From Candidatus Rokuibacteriota bacterium (GTDB taxonomy: Bacteria > Methylomirabilota > Methylomirabilia > Rokubacteriales > CSP1-6): a stretch of 21,511 nt of DNA. Position numbers and translations under genes: made by a program. The stretch is taken from assembly GCA_003221435.1 (NCBI GenBank), contig QHRS01000035.1:1-21511 (forward strand), written 5' to 3'. The first letter of the stretch is position 1, and the number at the start of each line of letters is the position of its first letter. The notes beneath the pieces are model-generated. The model had not been told where the DNA came from and made no database searches. It was given only the letters and a program-made list of their open reading frames with translations. Positions 15,967 to 21,511 of this stretch are shown one piece after another.

Positions 15967-16488
15967 TCAGGCGGTCGCCGGCGGCCACGCCCCTCGACAT
16001 CGGAGCAGCCACTCGATCGCCTCGCGGACGGCCCCCGATCCGCCCGGGACGCGCGAGATCCAGTCCGCCACCCGGCGGACCTCGCGGACCGCGTTGGCCG
16101 GGGCCAGGGCGAGCCCGACCCTGCGCAGGAGCGGCATATCGGGGAGATCGTCCCCCATGAACGCGACCTGCGCCGGGGCAACCGCGTGGCGCGCGCAGAG
16201 AGCGGGCAGGAGCGCCACTTTGTCGGGGACCCCCTGGTGGATTTCCCGGACGCCCAGTTCCACCAGCCGGCGTGTCACTGCCGCGGAGTCGCGGCCGGAG
16301 ACAACGGCGATGTCGAGCCCCGCGGCGCGCGCCGACACGATCGCGTGGCCGTCGCGCACGTAAAACACCTTGGTGTCCTCACCGGTGGGCCCGTAGATGA
16401 GCCGCCCATCGGTGAGCACCCCGTCGACGTCGAGAATCAGCAGGCGGATGGCGCGGGCGCGCGCCGCGGCCGTAGCCCGGGCGGTCAC
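15967..16488 (-). CDS. kdsC: 3-deoxy-D-manno-octulosonate 8-phosphate phosphatase
   Basis: Removes phosphate from Kdo-8-phosphate to give free Kdo. HAD-superfamily protein of 173 residues without a cap domain, the typical KdsC size. Motifs: I, LLILDVDGVLTDG with Asp20 and Asp22 (17-28); II, VVSGRDS (62-68); III, Lys90 in GVPDK; IV, MGDDLPDMPLL (111-121). The GTG start at 16488 overlaps the kdsD stop (GTGA). Homology begins close after it, and the open frame further upstream is shadow of kdsD. Between kdsD and lptC, as in many Gram-negative genomes. Confidence 0.95.
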   Translation of the reverse strand: MTARATAAARARAIRLLILDVDGVLTDGRLIYGPTGEDTKVFYVRDGHAIVSARAAGLDIAVVSGRDSAAVTRRLVELGVREIHQGVPDKVALLPALCARHAVAPAQVAFMGDDLPDMPLLRRVGLALAPANAVREVRRVADWISRVPGGSGAVREAIEWLLRCRGAWPPATA

Positions 16489-17537
16489 ACGATCTTGGCG
16501 CGCAGGATGTCGTGCAGGTGGATGAGGCCGACGGGCTTCTCGGCGGCACCCACGATGGCGAGGCTCGTGATCGCGAACGATTCCATCATCTCGAGCGCCC
16601 TCGCGGCCAGTTCGCCGGCGCCGATCACCTTCGGGTTGCGCGTCATGCAATCGCGGGCGCGCAGCCCGAGGATCGAGCCCTCGCGGAGGTGCAGGCGGCG
16701 CAGGTCACCGTCCGTCACGACGCCGACCAGGCGGCCCGTCGCATCGACGACGGTCGTGACGCCCAGCCGCTTGGCGGTCATCTCGACGATGACGTCCTTC
16801 ATCGCCATCTCTTCGTGGACGACGGGCACCCCGTCGCCCGTGTGCATCAGATCGGCGACGCGGAAGAGCGCCCGCCAGCCGAGCGTGCCCCGCGGGTGCA
16901 GCGCGGCGTAGCCCTCCGGCCGGAGCCCTTTCCGGTCGAGCAGCACCATCGCGAGCGCGTCGCCCATGGCCAGGACGGCCGTCGTGCTCGTCGTCGGCGC
17001 GAGGTTCATCGGGCACGCCTCCTCGGCGACGCTCAGGTCCAGCACGACATCGCACTGCCTGGCGAGCGTCGACTGCGGGTTGCCCGTCATCAGCACGATC
17101 GGGGTGCCGAGCCGCTTGAGATGCTCGAGGATCGCGAGCATCTCGCCCGTCTCGCCCGAGTTGGAGATCGCGAGGATGACATCGCCGCGGGCCACGATAC
17201 CCAGATCGCCGTGCACGCCTTCGGCCGGATGCAGGAAATACGCGGGCGTTCCCGTCGAGGCGAGAGTCGCCGCGATCTTCCGGCCGATCAGCCCGGACTT
17301 GCCCATGCCGCTGACGATGACGCGGCCGCGGCACTCGTGCAGGCACTGGACCGCGCGGACGAACGCGTCGCCGAGCCGCGGCACCAGCGCGAGGATGCCC
17401 TCGGCTTCTAGCCGCAGCACCCGCTCGGCGAGCCGGCGCTCTCTCGGAGGGGGGCTCTGCGCCCCGTCCGAACCTCCCCCCAAAGACTTGCGCCGGCGAA
17501 GCCGGCGCTCGAAGCCAGACGACTTGCGGTCGCTCAC
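16485..17537 (-). CDS. kdsD: Arabinose-5-phosphate isomerase (KpsF/GutQ family) with repeat-encoded N-terminus
   Basis: Converts ribulose-5-phosphate to arabinose-5-phosphate, the first committed sugar for Kdo. From the GTG at 17537 the protein has 350 residues, about 20-30 more than the family norm. Order: N-terminal extension (1-38), SIS domain (about 65-200) with SGMGKSGLIGRKIAATLAST, HPAEGVHGDLG and AISNSGETGE, then two CBS domains (about 225-350) with DLMHTGDGVP, VTDGDLRRL and CMTRNPKVI. Family homology begins near AERVLRLEAEGI (37-48). Residues 10-32 are encoded by double-hairpin repeat copy 4. The start is uncertain: GTG 17537 overlaps the TGA of a duplicated kdsA tail, as GTGA, but has no clear ribosome binding site, and no better start lies after the repeat. 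The frame is also open further upstream. Confidence 0.9.
   Translation of the reverse strand: MSDRKSSGFERRLRRRKSLGGGSDGAQSPPPRERRLAERVLRLEAEGILALVPRLGDAFVRAVQCLHECRGRVIVSGMGKSGLIGRKIAATLASTGTPAYFLHPAEGVHGDLGIVARGDVILAISNSGETGEMLAILEHLKRLGTPIVLMTGNPQSTLARQCDVVLDLSVAEEACPMNLAPTTSTTAVLAMGDALAMVLLDRKGLRPEGYAALHPRGTLGWRALFRVADLMHTGDGVPVVHEEMAMKDVIVEMTAKRLGVTTVVDATGRLVGVVTDGDLRRLHLREGSILGLRARDCMTRNPKVIGAGELAARALEMMESFAITSLAIVGAAEKPVGLIHLHDILRAKIV
17443..17510 (-). repeat. Double-hairpin repeat, copy 4, inside kdsD coding start
   Basis: Opposite orientation to copy 1. Hairpin 1 arms GCGCCGGC (17490-17497) and GCCGGCGC (17501-17508) with loop GAA; linker AACCTCCCCCCAAAG; hairpin 2 region 17445-17470 is degenerate with a mismatch. 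It is translated in frame as residues about 10-32 of KdsD (ERRLRRRKSL, then Gly/Ser/Pro-rich). Confidence 0.8.
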
Positions 17538-17586
17538 CCGGGGACCGTGCCGCGGATCGCGAGGAGTTGGGCGAGCAGGCGCGGGA
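17538..17586 (-). repeat. Duplicated 3' end of kdsA
   Basis: These 49 bases match 17702-17750, the end of kdsA, with a single difference (17550 against 17714). In the kdsA frame this copy reads PRLLAQLLAIRGTVPG, then TGA, where the true end has AIRATVPG. Its stop overlaps the GTG taken as the kdsD start. Together with the repeat beside each copy, it gives two degenerate tandem units offset by 164 bases. Confidence 0.9.
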
Positions 17587-17590
17587 ATCG

Positions 17591-17657
17591 CTCGGCGGGG
17601 GGCTCTGCCCCCCTTCCGAACCTCCCCCCAAAACTTGCGCCGGCGGAGCCGGCGCTC
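17591..17657 (-). repeat. Double-hairpin repeat, copy 3, between kdsA and kdsD
   Basis: Opposite orientation to copy 1. Hairpin 2 core GGGGGGC (17597-17603), loop TCT, GCCCCCC (17607-17613); linker AACCTCCCCCCAAAAC; hairpin 1 arms GCGCCGGC (17637-17644) and GCCGGCGC (17648-17655) with loop GGA. It is flanked by the two copies of the kdsA 3' end. Most similar to copy 4, consistent with a tandem duplication of tail plus repeat. Confidence 0.85.
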
Positions 17658-17697
17658 GAAACCAGCCACGATACGGCGGCGACCGAGATGTGATCCG

Positions 17698-18534
17698 TCA
17701 TCCGGGGACCGTGGCGCGGATCGCGAGGAGTTGGGCGAGCAGGCGCGGGAGGTCGTCGAGGCGGAGCATGTTGGGCCCGTCCGACAACGGGCGGCCATCG
17801 GGCAAGGTGCGATCGGGGTCCTCGTGCATCTCCATGAATAGCGCGTCGATGCCGAACGCAACGGCCGCGCGCGCGAGTGCGGGCACGTACCTGCGCTCGC
17901 CGCCCGACCGGTCGCCGGCGGCGCCGGGCAGCTGGACGGAGTGGGTCGCGTCGAAGACGACCGGATAGCCGAGATCACGCATGTCAGCAAGCCCGCGCAT
18001 GTCCACGACCAAGTTATTGTAGCCGAACGACGTCCCTCGCTCGGTCAGGAGAACGCGCGCGTTGCCCGCCGACCGGATCTTCTCGACGACGTTCTTCATG
18101 TCCCGAGGCGCGAGGAACTGTCCCTTCTTGACGTTCACCGGCTTGCCGGTGCGCGCGCATGCGAGCACGAGATCCGTCTGCCGGCACAGGAACGCCGGGA
18201 TCTGCAAGACGTCGAGCACCTCGGCCGCCGGCGCCACCTCGGAGACGTCGTGCACGTCGGCGAGCACCGGCACGCCGACGCGCGCTCGGACGAGCCCGAG
18301 GATGCGCAGCCCCTCGGCGAGCCCGGGCCCGCGGTACGAGTGCGCGGAGGAGCGGTTCGCCTTGTCGTAGGATGACTTGTAGATGAAGGGCGTGCGGTGG
18401 TCGGCCGCGATGCGCGCCAGGCGCTCGGCCGTCGCGAGCGCGTGCTTCTCGTTCTCGATGGCGCACGGCCCGCCGATCAGCGCGAGCGGCTGGCCCTCGC
18501 CGATCAGAATGCTGCCGACCGCGACCGGCCTCAC
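17698..18534 (-). CDS. kdsA: 3-deoxy-8-phosphooctulonate synthase
   Basis: Condenses arabinose-5-phosphate with phosphoenolpyruvate to Kdo-8-phosphate. Protein of 278 residues. Motifs: GGPCAIEN (21-28), KSSYDKANRSSAHSYRGPG (53-71), LADVHD (91-96), VNVKKGQFLAPRDM (133-146), LLTERGTSFGYNNLVVDMRG (162-181) and DATHSVQLPG (195-204). Cys24, His198, Glu235 and Asp252 (or Asp246) line up with the Cys/His/Glu/Asp metal ligands of the Aquifex enzyme, so this should be the metal-dependent class, unlike E. coli. A six-residue insert (about 245-250) lies before the last ligand. The GTG start at 18534 overlaps the pyrG stop (GTGA); pyrG-kdsA pairing is common. Its last 16 codons plus stop are duplicated just downstream. 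Confidence 0.96.
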   Translation of the reverse strand: MRPVAVGSILIGEGQPLALIGGPCAIENEKHALATAERLARIAADHRTPFIYKSSYDKANRSSAHSYRGPGLAEGLRILGLVRARVGVPVLADVHDVSEVAPAAEVLDVLQIPAFLCRQTDLVLACARTGKPVNVKKGQFLAPRDMKNVVEKIRSAGNARVLLTERGTSFGYNNLVVDMRGLADMRDLGYPVVFDATHSVQLPGAAGDRSGGERRYVPALARAAVAFGIDALFMEMHEDPDRTLPDGRPLSDGPNMLRLDDLPRLLAQLLAIRATVPG

Positions 18535-20132
18535 CGGTCCCCGTGCGCGATCGCCGCCTTGACGAAGGCGGCGAAGAGCGGGTGGGGCTGCCACGGCCGG
18601 GAGCGGAACTCGGGATGGAACTGCCCGGCGACGAACCACGGGTGATCGGCCAGCTCGATGATCTCGACGAGTTGCTTCTCGGCCCAGATGCCCGACACGC
18701 GCAGACCGTTCTTCTCGAGCCTCTGGAGGTATTCGTTGTTGACCTCGTACCGGTGGCGGTGGCGCTCGTGGATGATCCCCTGCCCGTACGCCCGGGACGC
18801 GAGGCTGCCCTCGGTGAGGAGGATCGGGTAGAGGCCGAGCCGCATCGTGCCGCCCTTGGCCGCCACATCGCGCTGCTCCGGCAGCAGATCCACGACCTTG
18901 TGCGGCGAGGCCGGATCGAACTCGGACGAGTTGGCGCCGGCGAGCCCGCAGACGTGGCGCGCGTACTCGATCACGGCGCACTGCATACCGAGGCAGATCC
19001 CGAAGTACGGCACGCCGTGCTCCCGCGCCCACCGGATCGCGCCGATCTTGCCCTCCACGCCCCGATCGCCGAAGCCGCCCGGCACCAGCAGGCCATTGAC
19101 CGCGCCGAGGTGGGCCGCGGCGCCGTCGCGCTCCATCTGCTCGGCGTCGACCCACCGAAGATCAACGCGGGCGTCGTTGGCGATGCCGCCGTGCACAAGC
19201 GCTTCGGTCAGGCTCTTGTAGGAGTCCTTCAGCTCGACGTACTTCCCCACGACGGCGATCCGGGTCTGCCGCCTGGGCGACGTGACCTTCCGGACGATAT
19301 CCTCCCATCGGGAGAGGTCGATCGGCCGGGCGGGGAGCCCGAACAGCTTGAGGACGATCTCGTCGAGGCCTTCCCGGTGGAAGACCAGGGGCACTTCGTA
19401 GACCGTGTCGACGTCCTTGGCGGTGATCACCGCCTCCTCCTCGACGTCGCAGAACAGCGAGATCTTCGACTTGATGGCCGGCGGCAGATACCGGTCCGTC
19501 CGGCACAGGAGGAGGTCCGGCTGGATCCCGATAGCCCGCAGCTCCTTGACGGAGTGCTGGGTCGCCTTCGTCTTCAGCTCGGACGCGGCCTGGATGAACG
19601 GGACGAGCGTGAGGTGAACGTAGATGACGTTGTCGCGTCCGACGTCCTTCTTGAGCTGGCGCACCGCCTCGAGGAACGGCAGGCTCTCGATGTCGCCGAC
19701 GGTTCCGCCGATCTCGACGATGACGATGTCGACGCCGCTGGCGACGCGCAGGATCGACGCCTTGATCTCGTCGGTGATATGCGGGATCACCTGCACGGTC
19801 CGCCCGAGGTAGTCGCCCCGGCGCTCCTTCTGGATGACGGAGAAGTAGACCTTGCCGGTCGTCACGTTGTGATCGCGGGTCACTCGGGCGGACGTGAAGC
19901 GCTCGTAGTGTCCGAGGTCGAGGTCGGTCTCGCCACCGTCGTCGGTCACGAAGACCTCGCCGTGCTGGTACGGGCTCATCGTCCCCGCGTCGATGTTGAT
20001 GTAGGGATCCATCTTCTGCAGCGTGACGCGGTAACCGTGCGCTTCGAGCAGCGCACCGATGGAGGCCGCCGCGAGCCCCTTGCCGAGAGACGACACGACC
20101 CCTCCGGTCACGAAGATGAACCTGGTCGCCAC
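18531..20132 (-). CDS. pyrG: CTP synthase
   Basis: Converts UTP to CTP using glutamine and ATP; CTP is also the donor for Kdo activation. Protein of 533 residues, standard length. N-terminal synthetase domain: FVTGGVVSSLGKG (7-19), QKMDPYINIDAGTMSPYQHG (39-58), DDGGETDLDLGHYERF (64-79) and EIGGTVGDIES (140-150). C-terminal glutaminase domain: PGGFGDRG (351-358), nucleophile Cys380 in GICLGMQ, and His506/Glu508 in FHPEF. The GTG at 20132 follows a strong ribosome binding site (AGGGAGG) lying inside the end of the upstream gene; the longer open frame upstream is not homologous. Confidence 0.98.
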   Translation of the reverse strand: MATRFIFVTGGVVSSLGKGLAAASIGALLEAHGYRVTLQKMDPYINIDAGTMSPYQHGEVFVTDDGGETDLDLGHYERFTSARVTRDHNVTTGKVYFSVIQKERRGDYLGRTVQVIPHITDEIKASILRVASGVDIVIVEIGGTVGDIESLPFLEAVRQLKKDVGRDNVIYVHLTLVPFIQAASELKTKATQHSVKELRAIGIQPDLLLCRTDRYLPPAIKSKISLFCDVEEEAVITAKDVDTVYEVPLVFHREGLDEIVLKLFGLPARPIDLSRWEDIVRKVTSPRRQTRIAVVGKYVELKDSYKSLTEALVHGGIANDARVDLRWVDAEQMERDGAAAHLGAVNGLLVPGGFGDRGVEGKIGAIRWAREHGVPYFGICLGMQCAVIEYARHVCGLAGANSSEFDPASPHKVVDLLPEQRDVAAKGGTMRLGLYPILLTEGSLASRAYGQGIIHERHRHRYEVNNEYLQRLEKNGLRVSGIWAEKQLVEIIELADHPWFVAGQFHPEFRSRPWQPHPLFAAFVKAAIAHGDR

Positions 20133-20133
20133 G

Positions 20134-21511
20134 TCACCCCTCCCTACGTGCCGTCGATGGCTCCGCCATCCCGGCCGCCCGCCACGCGCGCACGAGCCCG
20201 ACCTCATCGTCCCGGCTCCGCGCGCTGCCGTCGATCCGCGCGTCCCTGAGCCGCCGCAGCACGAGCCCGACGGCCGGCCCGCGCGGCACGCCCAGGTCCA
20301 CGAGCTCCTCTCCGCGAAGCTCCGCCCGGACCCGAGACGCGCCCGCGAGGTACCAGTCGAGCTGCGCGCGCGCCTCGGCTCCCCCGATGAGCCACGCCCA
20401 TGCGAGATCGGTCGCCGGCCGGTCCCTCAGCAGCGTCGCCCGCGTGCTCGGCGCTGCCGCGGCGGCGTCCGCGAGGCGTGCGAGCAGCGCCGGCACGCCC
20501 GCGTACGTGCGGAGCAGCCGGGCGACCGGGTCGCCGGACAAGCCGAGAGCGCGCAATGCCGCCGTCACCACCTCGGGGCGCTGGTCCGCCACGATCGCGA
20601 GCGCGGCCAGCTCGAGCGGGGCCGCCGTGAGGCGTCTCGCGCGGACCCAGGCGATCGCGTCAGGGAGCACCGCGATCCGGCGCGCGGACGCGCGCGAAAT
20701 CCGGAACCGGCGGTCCAGGAGGCGGAAGGCGCCGCACGCGGCGAGTCGGCCGAGCGTCGTGCCCGGCGCCGTATCATCGAGCACCAGCTCGATCTCGGCC
20801 GCGATCCGCCGCCCCGACAGCGCCGCGTACGGCCCGAGCCGCAGCGCCAGCGCCCGCGCCCGCAGGCTCGCGCGGTCCAGGGTGAAGCCGAGACGCGTTG
20901 CGTAGCGCGCCGCCCGGAAAATCCGCGTCGGGTCCTCGACGAACGACAGCGGGTGGAGCACCCGGATCCGACGCCCCTCGACGTCCTGTCGCCCGCCCAG
21001 TGGATCGAGCAAGCCGAACGCCCCTGACGACAGCTCGAGCGCCATCGCGTTGACGGTAAAGTCCCGGCGCTGCAGGTCGTCGATGATCGTGCCCGCGCGC
21101 ACGGTCGGCAGCGCGCCCGGCGCGCCGTAGCGCTCGGCGCGAGCGGTGACGATGTCGAGCCGACCGCCGGCCTGTCCCTCGATCGACGCCGTCCCGAACG
21201 CCTCGTGAACGGTCAGCATCCCGCCGAGTGCCTGCGCCGCGCGCCGCGCCAGACCGATTCCGTCGCCTTCGATCACGATGTCGATGTCGCGCGGGCCCCG
21301 CCGATCCCCGACGACGTCGGCCCCCGAATCGATCAGCGCATCGCGGACGATTCCACCGACGGCGAAGGCGCGCGAGCCCACCGTCCCGGCGAGCCGTCCG
21401 ACCTCGGTCAACAGGCGGAGCGCCGCCGGCGAGACGCGAGACCGTAATCGCGCCGCGAGCGACAGGCCGGCAACGGCGTCGGCGCGGACAGCGGAGCGAC
21501 CGACGGCACCG
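20134..21511 (-). CDS. CCA-adding/poly(A) polymerase-type tRNA nucleotidyltransferase, 5' end outside window
   Basis: Class II nucleotidyltransferase that likely adds or repairs CCA at tRNA 3' ends; a poly(A)-type role cannot be excluded. The frame is open to the right edge with no ATG or GTG in the last 100 bases. A TTG at 21411 is possible, but the upstream LRSRVSPAALRL looks like normal protein, so I treat it as partial. Motifs: FAVGGIVRDALID (template-site GGxxRD), RDIDIVIEG (catalytic DxD), RRDFTVNAMAL, and HPLSFVEDPTRIFRAARYATRLGF (the nucleotide-selecting EDxxR helix). The C-terminal half is Ala/Arg-rich helical, ending with LRGEELVDLGVPRGPAVGLVLRRL, a block common in CCA-related proteins. 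No HD motif is seen. The stop is one base before the pyrG start. Confidence 0.92.
   Translation of the reverse strand, partial: GAVGRSAVRADAVAGLSLAARLRSRVSPAALRLLTEVGRLAGTVGSRAFAVGGIVRDALIDSGADVVGDRRGPRDIDIVIEGDGIGLARRAAQALGGMLTVHEAFGTASIEGQAGGRLDIVTARAERYGAPGALPTVRAGTIIDDLQRRDFTVNAMALELSSGAFGLLDPLGGRQDVEGRRIRVLHPLSFVEDPTRIFRAARYATRLGFTLDRASLRARALALRLGPYAALSGRRIAAEIELVLDDTAPGTTLGRLAACGAFRLLDRRFRISRASARRIAVLPDAIAWVRARRLTAAPLELAALAIVADQRPEVVTAALRALGLSGDPVARLLRTYAGVPALLARLADAAAAAPSTRATLLRDRPATDLAWAWLIGGAEARAQLDWYLAGASRVRAELRGEELVDLGVPRGPAVGLVLRRLRDARIDGSARSRDDEVGLVRAWRAAGMAEPSTARREG

Noticed and set aside
17443..17657. CRISPR-like array at the kdsA-kdsD junction
   Set aside because: Only two degenerate units with self-complementary hairpins and duplicated coding sequence; no regular repeats with unique spacers and no cas genes.
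17538..17990. Start of kdsD far upstream (up to 17990)
   Set aside because: The extra frame is the shadow of kdsA and of repeat copy 3, with no homology to the KpsF/GutQ family.

Overview
This is a GC-rich (clearly above 60% by eye) bacterial chromosome segment. Every gene I can support lies on the minus strand, so the window reads from right to left. The content (Kdo synthesis, Lpt lipopolysaccharide export, sigma-54, RapZ) points to a Gram-negative, LPS-bearing bacterium. The mix of GH57, archaeal-type PGI/PMI, UPF0182 and DUF4331 genes with GTG-overlapped operons resembles uncultivated lineages such as Rokubacteria/Methylomirabilota. That placement is inference only.

Layout in transcription order. 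(1) 21511-15967: a CCA-adding-type nucleotidyltransferase (cut by the right edge), pyrG, kdsA, kdsD and kdsC. These are tightly packed, often with GTGA start/stop overlaps. PyrG makes CTP, and KdsD-KdsA-KdsC make Kdo, which is later activated with CTP. (2) 15898-14030: lptC, lptA and lptB, the transport arm of LPS assembly. (3) A 332-base gap (13698-14029) rich in inverted repeats. (4) 13697-8237: rpoN, rapZ, a GH57 alpha-glucan enzyme and a bifunctional phosphoglucose/phosphomannose isomerase. (5) 8180-5721: metK and ahcY, consecutive steps of the SAM cycle. (6) 5689-1: a UPF0182 membrane protein, a secreted DUF4331 protein and a TPR protein that runs off the left edge.

Three genes are broken as read. 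The TPR gene and metK each have a frameshift at a point where about 34-35 bases seem to be missing from the expected protein. The GH57 gene has an in-frame TAG inside its C-terminal domain. An interrupted metK is suspicious because the gene is usually essential, so assembly error must be excluded first.

The most unusual content is a family of about 70-bp double-hairpin repeats. There are four copies: after the UPF0182 stop, between lptB and rpoN, between kdsA and kdsD, and inside the kdsD coding start, where the repeat is translated into about 23 extra residues. Three of the four sites also carry flanking duplications or inverted arms: a 9-bp direct repeat, a 49-bp copy of the kdsA 3' end, and a 20-bp inverted pair whose right arm is split by a 43-base hairpin insert. 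This looks like a small non-autonomous mobile or REP-like element. I saw no CRISPR array, tRNA, rRNA, transposase or defence system.
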